Origin: Dioszegia crocea
Taxonomy: Eukaryota > Basidiomycota > Tremellomycetes > Tremellales > Bulleribasidiaceae
DNA length: 64,000 nucleotides
Direction of reading: 5' to 3'
NCBI GenBank assembly: GCA_001600615.1
Contig: BCKK01000003.1
Location: 214,465-278,464 of the forward strand
Of this stretch, positions 1-10,479 are shown in pieces. Below the pieces are notes generated by a model. That model saw only the letters and a program-made list of their open reading frames with translations. It did no database searches and was not told where the DNA came from. Made by a program: the position numbers and the translations under genes. How positions within the stretch are numbered: the first letter of the stretch is position 1; the number at the start of each line of letters is the position of its first letter.

Positions 1-118
1 GGTAGCCGGTAGGTTGATACGCGTATTTGCCACGTCACGGGTGGCGATGCCCCCACTTTGGCTTGCTCAGCCCCACTCAGACCCCACCTTTGATCATCAT
101 CTCTTCCCCCCACTTACA

Positions 119-3100
119 ATGTCTGCAAGGGCTGTAGAGCCTGGGGTCCCAGTAACAGCGGGGCCTGCTCCTGTAGTGGACACACCGGCCAAGCCTCAAA
201 GGGCAAACGTCACCAACGCTGTGTTCAGGTGCGATATCGCGGGTTGTAATAAAACATTCACACGAAAGGTATGTTTGATGACTTCATGAGTTCTTGTCAA
301 TTTGGTCCTGTACTCCATCTTGAAAGGCCTAAAACTAGCGAATGATACAAAAGTGCACTTTGCTAATCCTTAGGATCACCTCATCCGACATCAAGCCAAT
401 CGTAAGTTTCCCATCATCAGTACCCGCCCCCTCGCTGACGATCAGATTCCTCAGCAATCTTCACTTGCCCCACCTGCTCTCGGCCATTCAAACGACTCGA
501 TCTACTCCAACGACACGAGAAGCGAAATGTGTGTAACGAGTCCACGGGCGATACACCCGGCAGCACCGGCAATGCCAAAACCTTACCTACCCAACCTCGA
601 AAAGGCAAACGCGCCCGGAGCCCATCATCGTCATCTGACGGCTCTGAATCACCTCCATCCGTACCCCTTGCCAACCCCAAAGCTTCCTCATCCTACATCC
701 CACCACCCTCTGCGGGTTTAGGCCCGGTCCTTCAACTCACCGGATTCGAAATGTTTGATGGGTGGGATCCGGACTTTATGCCGCAGGACGATTGGCTGCC
801 TACCCTATCCGATTCCATGGCTGGGCCATACAATGAGCCTCTTTCCCATGTCGACCTTCCTTGGAATGTGTTGATGAATCGCACACAGGAGTCTTCGGCT
901 AGGGGACAGCAATTGATGGCATCGGCGGGATTGGCGGCCAAATTGCAATTGGCATTTCCTGTGAGTACTCACTTTTTCCGCGCTGATGATAGAATTACGA
1001 TTTCTCTCTATCAACCGTTACAGACTACCTTCATCACTATTGGACATATACCGCTCCCTCGTTCCCCTTCATTCATCGCGGTACACTCGACCTCGAAACG
1101 GCTCCCCTAAACCTCATCGTCCTGATGCTCATCACCGGTTCTGTCCACTCTTCCAACCCTCAGAACTTCTCTCCTCTCGTCGTCAGCATCCGAGGCATGC
1201 TAGTGCAGCAATGCGGCATGGACGCGCCCGTATCGATATTCCAATCATTCGCACTATGCCACATCTACGATACATGGTATGGAAACGAGGAGACACTGTT
1301 CGTTGCTCAGTGCATGTGGTCAACTGTCGTAGCGCACAGTCGGAAGAAGGGGATCGGAGTGCAGGGGGCAAGTAGCGGGGATGGGGAAGATGAAGTATGG
1401 GCGAATTGGGCACAAGGCGAGGGTGAGTCCATCTCGGGATGTAGCTGATGTCAGAACGACGCCGAGCAGCCTATTGCGTCCTAATGCTCGATACCCAAAT
1501 ATCAGCATTTTGGAATCAACATTCATCCCGTCAACTATCTATATTCGCACATGATCTCCCCCTTCCCTGTCCCCGATCTCAATGGGATGCAACCTCCGCA
1601 GGCGATTGGGTCCGTGCTCGCGCCGCAAAATCAACACCAACATCCCCGTCAGTACATACTTCGAAGCGGGTAACGCGGGGCGCATACCTACCGGGCCTAC
1701 ATCCAGAATTCAGAGTGACGCAAGTTCCCGATGGGTACTCGTCAGCTATTCTCAGCGCAATGGTGGCTCAGGCGGATTTGCAATTCCCGGTGGATCTGGA
1801 GAATACCTTGGCGGTACAAATGGTTTTGCTTGGTCTGATGGGGACGGCGTGGGATCAGAGGATAAAGGGTGGAATGGGCATCAAGTTCAAGGAGGGTGCG
1901 AAACATTGGCGCAAGTTGACGCAGGACGGTGAGTTTGGAACTGGCTCGGAAATTTGTGTAGGGCGCAAAAGCTGAAATAATAGCACTCATACATCTTCGA
2001 GCAACATGGGAAGGCGCTACACAGCACGTAGCGTCTTGTGCCGAAACTCGAGATATGCGAGATACGTTCGGGATCAGCATCTTGTCGGTTTTATCAGACA
2101 TGTAAGTTTGCCTATAAGACACCACCTTCAATTTCGAATCCTCTATCTCTCCTTATGCCACTCTCACCCCTCTGCTTCCCATTATGCGACTCGTCGACTT
2201 GCTCAACGCTAACATCTCAGTCCGATGCTTCTAGCTTTCGCCGGCGCATCCACCATCTGCGGCTCGGCCCTCACTCCCAAACACTACGCCGACGCCCGGA
2301 AACGATGTCGACTTTGGGTCAAGACGGATGATGCGTTTACGTGTTTATGGCAGTCTGCGAGATATTTGAAACAGGCATTGTTGGCAGATTGGGGAATGTA
2401 TACTCCTTGGGCGGTGTTTCTGACTACGGTAAGTCTTCCGTCGAGATCGGGATTTAAGATTTTGCGAAGGGGGAGTAGAGCTGGACATGAAGAGTGGGAT
2501 CAGGATGCTGGAAGTCGGGAATTGAACATTGGGTTGTAATGCTCGGAGTGTGGATCTGGCGAACAAAGTAGCTCCGGGCGGTGTTACTGGATGGCTACCA
2601 AGACCCAAGTGTACAACAGTGGTTCAATCGTCCTCGTCACTTTGAATAGGTAAGTCGACCATATGCTGACTCTCGCAGCTCGTCCTATATTCCTATGCGA
2701 CAACCGCACCCGCTATCCAACCCATATTCCCTCGCCCCTCCACAACGCCCGCAGACCTAGCCAACGTCCTCCTCGATACTATCCTCGGCTCAAACGCACG
2801 CCCACAACTAAATAACGAGCCCATCCTTGATCTCCTCCTCTGCGTTGCCGATATCCTCTCTACCAAAGGGACTCTGGAACAGGGCAATGCCGGCATTTTA
2901 TGGAGAATCATCAATGAGTCGGCAAGTGCGAATGCTGGCGCTAGTAATGGGATTGCAGCAGTCACTGGCGCCAATGGTACGACAGAGATCAATGGCGGAT
3001 CAAGGGTAAGGGTGGATAGTGGGGGCAGTGGGAATGAGAGTCAACAGGCGTTATCGACTCAGGCTACGCCGATTTTGAGTCATATGCAGGTGGGAAGGGG

Positions 3101-3239
3101 CGGAGTAGGGGATGTGGTTGGGAATGGCGGTGTGACCGTGCCGGATTATGGGATAATTGGGGGGGTTGGTGTCAAGCCTCATTCTGGCTCGACGTCGGGA
3201 TCGAGGAGGGATAGTGTGGTGAATCGTGGGTCGGGATGA
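119..3239 (+). CDS. C2H2 zinc-finger / fungal-specific transcription factor (possible nonsense allele)
   Basis: Predicted nuclear DNA-binding regulator. Exons read as 119-268, 374-401, 446-960, 993-1422, 1455-1928, 1984-2101, 2221-2428, about 2572-2649, and 2679-3239, all with compatible phases. Exons 1-3 encode a first finger C-x4-C-x12-H-x3-H, then a second finger beginning C-P-T-C and ending RHEKR, where the last ligand may be Cys. A Ser/Pro-rich linker follows. Exons 4-8 look like the alpha-helical Fungal_trans middle-homology region (HRGTLD, SIFQSFALCHIYDTW, FTCLWQSARYLKQALL). The C-terminal exon ends in a Gly/Ser/Asn-rich tail. Oddity: exon 9 must be read in phase 0, which makes the last codon of the preceding exon (2647-2649) TAG directly before a perfect GTAAGT donor. 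Either the allele is truncated by about 187 residues or the base is wrong; CAG would restore the usual CAG|gtaagt junction. The family call is firm; the start of exon 8 is less so. Confidence 0.85.
2647..2649 (+). other. In-frame TAG at the exon 8/9 junction of the transcription factor
   Basis: The downstream exon (2679-3239) is open for 187 codons only in phase 0, and the upstream exon 2221-2428 also ends in phase 0. With the strong donor GTAAGT at 2650 and the acceptor TCTCGCAG ending at 2678, the codon at 2647-2649 is TAG. Reading around it gives RPRHFE, stop, LVLYSYATTAP, a join that looks continuous without the stop. Confidence 0.6.
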
Positions 3240-3968
3240 GTCTGAGAATGAGGGTGTGATCGTTTGGACTTGGGAACTCAGGGTGTCGAGGTGTCATGGT
3301 GTCGGGGATAGACGGAGATTGTGGGTGTTGTACTTTTCTTACATTTGACGAATAGATGACGTTTTGGTACCCCTTTACTGACTGTTTCCGACTCATTGCT
3401 AATCTAAGAAGTATGGCGGGGAAGCAAACGGATACAGAATACTGACTTGGTTCCAGACTTACTGTGAAGTTGCTTCAAGCCTAAGTTCAGGGGCCGATGC
3501 GGAGACCGTAGGTCAAAGGATGAAAGAGGCTGACGTGTGTTTGAGCCTGGTGTGGGATCCTTAGGAGGCTCTTAGGGGTGGAGTAAAGGAAGTATGTCTT
3601 GAAGCGCGTAGGGCCGGTAGAGAGTGATGGTTTGGGCGGACAACAAGGGATCTATAATTCAGAGTTGGCTAAGTCACGCCTGGGCGGCCGGGGTGGGTAA
3701 AGCTCAAGCTGATTCCCTCATTGGTCTTGACTTGTAACCTTTCTCACTTCAAGGTATCACTAGGCAGCTCCACGACTCCACATTCACACCACTCTTATAC
3801 AAACCATCGCCTTGAACCAGATCAATTCCGGTCCAGCCCGACATACACATCCCAGCAAACGCTTCGACACACAATCTCTTGGAAGTTTTCGCCACCCATA
3901 TTCTGCCTCCACCCTCGACCCCACTTCGTCCCTTACTCCCTTCACATCGACTCCTTCGCATCAAGAGA
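3240..3968. other. Intergenic; promoter region of the 3969 gene
   Basis: No coding region is supported. It contains the element GAGGCTGACGT at 3526-3536, which recurs at 4858-4868 upstream of the next small gene, and a weak TATACAA about 170 bp before the ATG at 3969. Confidence 0.5.
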
Positions 3969-4511
3969 ATGACCACTACCCCCAAGGACTTTCTCACCGG
4001 GTACACATTCAGCATCAGAACTTCGGATGTCCAAAGTGATGGGACACAGTACCAATACATCGCCGGCCAGTCTCCAGCCGACGGGAGCGCGTTCTGCTAC
4101 ACATTGTCAGCAAAAGAAGCGGAAACTGCCTGGACAGCCATGCTGAAGACTGCAGACGAGGCAACGCTACACGACGCCTATGGCAGTGGATCAAGGGGGA
4201 GCATAGACCCTTGCAAGATTGGAGACGTCGATGCTTTCTTGGCTGCGATACCCGACGGAAACCAGCGAGCCAGCCTCGCACTCGGTATCGAAATGGCCCA
4301 GATGAACCTGATCAATCCCCTTCTTTCAACTTGCGCAGATCCCGACCTCGAGATGGTCGATGTGCCCTACATTGTGCTCACACCCCCCATCAAGGTGGAA
4401 GACACTAGTCTCTCCGACGGCGACTACATCCCGAATGACGAAGACGACGAGGATGACCTCAGCGACTACAGAGTCAGCAAACCTCCCCCAAAGAGGCTAA
4501 AGCGATCCTGA
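3969..4511 (+). CDS. Small single-exon protein of unknown function (family A candidate)
   Basis: Not recognised as a known family. The frame is open from 3879, but the ATG at 3969 (MTTTPKD) is preferred because the upstream part is Pro/Leu-rich and looks like 5' leader; that gives 180 aa. The N-terminal half has a strand-like stretch FCYTLSAKEAETAWTAML, resembling the core of the small genes at 13484, 39832 and 45859. The middle part has IGDVDAFLAAIP, resembling NVEVFLTKL in the 5219 gene and DVGAFHDVL in the 45859 gene. The C-terminus is an acidic run (DEDDEDD) followed by a basic tail (PPPKRLKRS) that could be a nuclear localisation signal. No intron is needed. The neighbour downstream is the similarly organised 5219 gene. 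Function cannot be assigned. Confidence 0.6.
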   Translation: MTTTPKDFLTGYTFSIRTSDVQSDGTQYQYIAGQSPADGSAFCYTLSAKEAETAWTAMLKTADEATLHDAYGSGSRGSIDPCKIGDVDAFLAAIPDGNQRASLALGIEMAQMNLINPLLSTCADPDLEMVDVPYIVLTPPIKVEDTSLSDGDYIPNDEDDEDDLSDYRVSKPPPKRLKRS

Positions 4512-4848
4512 TCCTGCTTGGTCTCCTGATATGACAAGCTGGGGCGAGATGTGCGGCGGGGACAAATCGATGTGCACAGTCTGACTGATATGGGTTTATG
4601 AGACTTGAACTTGTGTGAATAGACCATGATGTATTATTGACTTATTGACTGACCAAGCAAGACCTGGTGATACGACGATCTCCTCAAATTTCGAGCCGAT
4701 CGAGGTATACGTGCGTGATACACTCTTGCAATGGCTCACCCGTCTTCCAGGATGGCTCTCTGGGCCGTCTCACCACTCCCACACCCCACTCCACATATTC
4801 AGATTCATCGGCTGATCTGCCGACCTGAACTGACATGTCAGGGAGCGG

Positions 4849-4888
4849 ACGTCAAAGGAGGCTGACGTTACAGCACGTATGAACGTCA
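4849..4888. promoter_or_regulatory. Cluster of CRE/ATF-like half-sites
   Basis: ACGTCA at 4849-4854, TGACGT at 4863-4868 and ACGTCA at 4883-4888 lie within 40 bp, about 145 bp upstream of a TATA box. Such sites are bound by bZIP factors in fungi; binding here is inferred only. Confidence 0.35.
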
Positions 4889-5027
4889 GGGGCTTTCAGG
4901 CCATCCCTGAGGAGCCAGATTGAAAGGGTGCGATGCACTGAAGCGCGTGTGATCTTCAGGTGGCTAGCCGTGGAGCGGGATGAAAGGATTTAAACAGGTA
5001 TGATCCTATTGAGAGCGTCACCTGACC

Positions 5028-5034
5028 TATAAAT
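5028..5034 (+). promoter_or_regulatory. TATA-like box of the 5219 gene
   Basis: TATAAAT lies 191 bp upstream of the ATG at 5219. Confidence 0.45.
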
Positions 5035-5218
5035 CTGACCCTTGCCCCCTTCAAGTCCTGTCTTCCTCATCATCCCATCGAGCTCCAAGAGACGTCATTC
5101 ATCCGGTCACAGCCAATCCAATCAGCGCTTCTCCCCTCAACACAGCTGGATCCTAGCATTGTACGGCGCACGACAAACAGCTTAGGTCTCCCATTTTGCC
5201 ACCCGCCACCTCGATCCC

Positions 5219-5797
5219 ATGTCCCTCCGCCGACTCGCAAGGGCTATCCGGTACCCAAGAAGGGAATCAGCCAGTGGCAGCAGTTCCGAGCCACCACCGC
5301 AGCCGGGGAGAATCGACACAGACTACTTATCGGACGGCACAGTCAACTCGTACATCACGACGCTCTACCCTTGCAAGTGCGGCCTCAGTATAGAGGAATG
5401 TACCTTTTATGGCGCCGGTCACGCGCTAGTCCCTGTGACTTACAAATTGGAGGGATCGTCGCTGAGTGCTGCGAGACAAGCCATGAACTGGCAAGCATCT
5501 CCCGGCATACCCGAAGACCCGGTACCGACTCAATACTCTATCCCCAATGTGGAAGTGTTCTTGACCAAGCTTCGAGGCACTGAAGTAGCGGAGGAGATCA
5601 TACGGGGTCTCACATCTGACTACCGAGACAGTAGTTGCACCTCTGCTCGCCAAGCCTCCCTACCTGAAATTGGCGAGTACGTCTCTGCGCCGCAGTCCAG
5701 CTCCGATGAGGTCTTACCCATCTACACTCCGGCAGAACGTCAACCTGCCGAATCTGAAGGGGACGCTCCTCCTCAGTATCAAAATTACACCGGTTGA
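5219..5797 (+). CDS. Small single-exon protein of unknown function (family A candidate)
   Basis: Unrecognised 192-aa protein, intronless. The N-terminus is basic (MSLRRLARAIRYPRR), then a Ser/Pro linker, then a segment with PCKCGLSIEEC and the strand-like VPVTYKLEG followed by a helix. A second helix-forming block, NVEVFLTKLRGTEVAEEIIR, matches in pattern the blocks IGDVDAFLAAIP of the 3969 gene and DVGAFHDVLTKLP of the 45859 gene. The C-terminus is Ser/Pro-rich. The ATG at 5219 is the first in frame after the TATA box at 5028. Same strand and similar promoter element as the 3969 gene, which suggests a local duplication that has diverged strongly. No function is inferred. Confidence 0.6.
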   Translation: MSLRRLARAIRYPRRESASGSSSEPPPQPGRIDTDYLSDGTVNSYITTLYPCKCGLSIEECTFYGAGHALVPVTYKLEGSSLSAARQAMNWQASPGIPEDPVPTQYSIPNVEVFLTKLRGTEVAEEIIRGLTSDYRDSSCTSARQASLPEIGEYVSAPQSSSDEVLPIYTPAERQPAESEGDAPPQYQNYTG

Positions 5798-6519
5798 GGG
5801 GGTTTAATGAGGAGGCGGATGACTTCACATTGGAGAGCCATCCTGGACATGGTGGATATATGTGGGCCGCAGTTTGACTTGAGTAGCTAGTCTCGTGGAG
5901 AGCTTTGTGATGATGCATTTGACTCCATCTGAAGATCCAGTTGTATGGCTGTTCTGGAGCAGCTATGTACTCCTGACAGGTACTCCATATCACCTGAAAT
6001 GGAGTGCTCGAGGATCATTTGGGTTGGGTTGAAACTTGATTCGGATTGGCCGCCTGGATTTCCGCTCATGTTTCGGTCACCTCACTATCGTTCCTCCGTT
6101 GTATACGTCCTATACTTCATCCATCCTCAGAGATGCTCATACCTACTATGACGATCTTTCCTCGATCCGGCATACATCCGCCAGCAGAGGCACCCTGCCC
6201 CCCGGGCAGGCAGACACACACACACACACCAAAAACCGGGGGGTCCTTTGGAAACCAATTTCCATCCCCGCCCATCACGACCTTGACGACCTGACTCTAC
6301 GATGATATATATGCCTACAGAGAGTCACATAGTGGAGGCTCTTCCTCCATCCTTGACAAACCCAGTCCGACTTCACTCTAATTCGAGTTGATTCTCGCGA
6401 ACCGATTCCAATCCGATCACACCGACGACCCCTCATCCAGCCTCATACCACTCGACTTCCCCTAGTCGGGATCACAGAGTCGTAGTCCTACCAAGTCAAC
6501 AGCTGAGCATCCCCGAGAG
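5798..6519. other. Intergenic
   Basis: No coding region supported; contains a short CA microsatellite near 6212-6230. Confidence 0.5.
6212..6230. repeat. (CA)n microsatellite
   Basis: An uninterrupted CA dinucleotide run of about nine units, between two genes. Confidence 0.8.
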
Positions 6520-8472
6520 ATGTCTCGGTCTCGTCCAGGAGATCTGATTGGTCAATATGTAGGTCTCTTTGCGGAGTGCCAGTCCCCAGTCCCACCCGCT
6601 TTCCCTTCAGCTGACTGATCGAGGTCCCTCCTCCGCCCCGCATCATAGGGATGAATCACCTCTATCACCTAAACTTTACTCCGAATGCCTTACAGCATGT
6701 AGCCGTATATATTCATCCGTTGATGAAGACCCTACAGTGGGTGATTGCAACTTTACGGACGGCCGGTGAGTCTACTTTCCTTCTCTCTTGTACTTTCGGC
6801 TGACGATATCCAGGCGCCATGATTATCTTTGTCGACCTGTCTTTCCCTCATACTCCCCATCTCACTCAGCCATACAACGGACCTATCCTAAAGGAGCACT
6901 ACCTCCTCGTCCCTCTACCCTCCGAGTTCGACATGTTACCCCGCCTTACCCACTCCCTATCTAAAACCACAATCGACAGACTCGCTCCTTGGGCTATCCA
7001 AGTCTCGTCCACTTTCCTCGATACGAGACTCCAACATCCCAACGTCCGACCATCCCATCACGCCCTCTTCCGACCTTTACCCTTCACACTCCCAATCCCC
7101 AATTTCCCCTCTGGCGACATCATCATTATGGGTCCTCCCTCGGCCCTTGTTCGAGGATATCAGTATTTTTGCGAGGCGGCAAGGGATGGACCTGGGGTAT
7201 ACGATCGGAAGAGACATTACAATTCGGCACATAAACCGGCTTTGGGCAAGGTGGATATTGTTGTTTTGGTGGATTCAGATCAAAGGGTATCGAGCGGGTT
7301 GAGTGGGAAAGGTGGATTGATAGATTTCGAAGGGGATGACTTTTGGCATTCATATGCCGATAAACACGCCAATTCAACGCCTTTTAACGATATCGACTAT
7401 CTCGCTTATCGGCAACGATCCCCCGTTTTCGTCAGTGAGGGCTGGATCGAAGCGGTGATTGAATCTGCTACTGCGGGTGTTGGCCCGATGCCATCCTGTA
7501 AACCATTCGTCATTCCCATTCCGGACATCCGGAAGGCTATATTAGCCTATCAGGTACGCCCTCAGATGCCTCAAGCACCTCGGGCCCATCTCCCCTCACG
7601 CCCCAACCTCAAGTCGGAGCTCAGCGACAACCGTGGTTTACCCTACACGCCTCTTCCCTCCCCAACAATCAGCATCCATGCCGCCATTCCCAAAGCTATC
7701 CCCGCTCTACAGCCAGAATCAGCAGCTCTACCCACTCCTCCACCAACTGCCATCATCACCCTGCCTACGAAATCCTCATCCAGGCGTGACGTCTCAGTGA
7801 TATCGGCTTCATCCCATCCCACTAGATCCACTCGTGAGCTGCCCAAACTATCCTTTTCTTCCTCCGATGACGACTCCGACCGAGATACACCTCCGAGGAT
7901 ATACAATCGGAAACGGAAAGGGAGCATGATCAACCATGAGCTCTTCTCCACACGGAACAAGAAAGCAAAGGAGGCAAAGCCTAAAGATGATGATAAGCCC
8001 GGGGCTCTTCCATTCTCTCCTAAGGAGAAGGTGGTGTCGGTTCAGCTTGTGGCCGGCTCAGTATGGCACTATGTTGAGGTGATCATGACTGGAGGAATGG
8101 ATATGGTTCTCGTTTTGAATATGCTTCAATCGCAATTTGAAGATTCGGTGAGTGCCCCATGTGAATGAAGATGTGGAGCGTAGCTGATACTTGTCTAGGA
8201 TAGATTCTTCACCTTCGTTCCCGCCCAACGAATCATGTACGCCTCCACCTCATCAGCCGAGAAATACACCCTCGTCCTCAAGATCGGAACAACGGTTGAT
8301 AATGGGTTTTCTCTCGTGAGCTATTTGGAAATGTTTCGGCCATTTAGCTGCGGCACGGGTGCTGATGAATCAGGCAACAAAGACGATCATGCAGGCTTTT
8401 CAAGATCTGGTGGAGCTGCATATAGTGGATGATGAAGGGAAAGATCTGTTTATGAGGAGGGGGACGCAGTAG
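6520..8472 (+). CDS. BRCT-like domain protein, paralog A
   Basis: Exons 6520-6558, 6624-6765, 6814-8147, then an exon from about 8200 ending with the codon CTC before GTGAGC, and a last exon ending at the TAG 8470-8472. The N-terminal part (HVAVYIHPLMKTLQWVIATL, then AGAMIIFVD) has the strand-helix pattern at the start of a BRCT domain, and PVFVSEGWIEAVIES has the Trp motif that closes one; about 200 residues lie between. Next comes a disordered Ser/Pro region with a basic stretch (YNRKRKGS, RNKKAKEAK), probably a nuclear localisation signal. A conserved C-terminal block (VWHYVEVIM, YTLVLKIGTTVDNGFS) is shared with the gene at 10480. BRCT domains bind partners in DNA-repair or telomere proteins, so a nuclear role is plausible. 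Rap1-like organisation was considered, but no Myb domain was seen. Confidence 0.7.
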
Positions 8473-8802
8473 CTCTAAGCTGTATTTGGGTTCGTATGAG
8501 ACGCCGCCTCATCCTTTCGACCCCGCTATGTCGTCTTGCGCGTATCAGACTTGCTGACTGGTTAATGGCGTGCTATGTCGTGCTCTGACATCCTTTCAGA
8601 AGTACCAGCCGTCTCGGCAGAGCTGACCCTCTGGGGACCATGTAAGCTGGGTCTGGGACATCCGGCCCTTCGTTCGCCACTCCCTACCTTTTCTATCGCA
8701 CTTACGGCGCCCTCATGTTCTAGTTACCACATTCGCGCTCGATCCTGAACCTACGACTGATCTCGCACTACATCCAAAACCCACAACAAGCTCTTCTACA
8801 AT
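8473..8802. other. Intergenic, 330 bp
   Basis: No gene seen. Any 5' leader of the 8803 gene would lie here. Confidence 0.4.
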
Positions 8803-9599
8803 ATGCATCGCCCCTACCATCACAACACTGCGACTGCCACCCCAACTCTGGGTAAGTGATCAGTAATGGCCATACGTCCACCATGCCGCCGTGAAAAGAT
8901 AATTGCTGACCATATGCAGATTCCCCCTCAAACCTCTTCCCCTACAGGTACAATCACTCCCAAACTTACCTTCAGAATTTTACGGCTTGGGAAAGTCTCT
9001 TGACGGACGAAGGGACGCATGATGGTCTTGTCAATGTGATCAAGACTCATCAAAAGCTGAACTCTCACCCAGAAAACCTTGATGGAGTTGACAGATGGCT
9101 TGGTTTCACGCGCGAAGCTCGACCGGAGTCTGATATGTTCATTCTGACTCTTATTGAACAGAATGGCATTCTTCGCCATAAGCTCTTGTACACACTCCGG
9201 TCAAAGAGTCATCTACGCCAAAGACTCGAACGCATCACTTTTGTCGAAGAGCTGATATTGGGGAATGTCACGCTTGACGATGCTCTTGACAAAATGGCAA
9301 GCCAGTACCCTCGGCTCGATCTCAACAGTATCCCCGCTGTACTACTCTCAATTGTCCAGCGTTTACATCCGATTCATCGAAATCATTTTCCCAGCCTCAA
9401 TGCCTCAACTCAGCCAAGAATTGCGGCTGACCCCCCGGCTCAGTCGCATCGAAGTATCCTTCCTCGAGGAGGTACACCGACACTTGGATCGAGCCGGCAG
9501 TCCATATCCGAAGTCAGTGATGCTCGGCTTAGTGTTTCAACTACGGACCGTTGTTCCCGGCCACGGACACTACTTACACTGCTTAAGATATCAAGCTGA
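8803..9599 (+). CDS. Hypothetical two-exon protein between the BRCT-like paralogs
   Basis: Exon 1 is 8803-8851, starting at ATG (MHRPYHHNTATATPTL). Exon 2 is 8920-9599. The intron has donor GTAAGT and branch/acceptor GCTGAC...GCAG, with a phase-1 join giving D-S-P-S. The product is about 242 aa. It is mostly helical in appearance (DKMASQYPRLDLNSIPAVLL, IVQRLHPIHRNHFPSL), with a Ser/Arg/Thr-rich tail. It resembles neither flanking paralog and no known family was recognised. Its position shows that the two BRCT-like genes were either duplicated around it or separated by its insertion. Confidence 0.55.
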
Positions 9600-10479
9600 T
9601 ACTTCAGCCGTCACACAGCGCTCATCAAGACTCAATCGAGACAACAGCAACACTATCAACAGTCTATGCTGAAGTCAGAGGCAATGAGGGAACCATGGGA
9701 TACGAAGAGCGGGTGGCGGGAACAACGGATACTTGGAAACAGATGTGATTAGGGACTGAAGTTCGAACAGTGGTCTCTGTTTGTATAGATCTCCTCCTAT
9801 TCCGCTTAGATATTCGTTTCCAGTAATAGATCTCCATGCGATAGATAATGTCTCAAACACTGAGCAGTAAATCGGAATATCCCTAATTAGAGCCCCAACG
9901 TCGATTTCGCCACACTACACATTCCTCATTCGCTGAAACCGCCGCTTGTTTCAGGTTTTTAGATCTCAGCTGGACACTCAACAGGCAAGCTACGTCAACT
10001 CTTTATATGGAGCTATCATTGCGCTAGATGTAAGGCGCACTTAGTGATATCCTCCGATCTTCCATCGCACTCTGACTGATCGAGAGGGAGTATATATGTA
10101 GACTATCCAAACAGCTTGCCACAACATGCCGTAAAGTAAGGCGGAGATTCTCGCATGTCCGTTGTCATGAATCAGCACTGACCCGCATACAGTCTGTGTC
10201 TCTTTTGGTATCTCTCATGCTCGTAAGGTAGAACACGGCCATACAGCAGTCAGACAATCCCTCACGATGCCTCGTACAATTCACGACAGGAAAAGGCCTG
10301 GACTGGTGGATTCGAGGCGGCCCAAGGCTTTTCCACACACCCACACACGCTAAGCTTCCTTGAGCTCCGATCAAACCGGCATAAGGGGCGGACTCGTTTC
10401 GCAATGATGGCGGGCTTCTGCTGTCCTTTACCATCACCCTCTCCACTCCTTATCCCATCCCTACTCGCACTGGCTGAAC
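9600..10479. other. Intergenic, about 880 bp
   Basis: No supported gene. A TATATAT stretch lies near 10090, nearly 400 bp before the next ATG. Short open frames here have no coding character. Confidence 0.4.

Larger units (their letters stand above)
4512..5218. other. Intergenic; promoter of the 5219 gene
   Basis: No gene seen. Holds a cluster of three ACGTCA/TGACGT half-sites (4849-4854, 4863-4868, 4883-4888), the palindrome TGACATGTCA at 4831-4840, and a TATA-like box at 5028. Confidence 0.5.
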
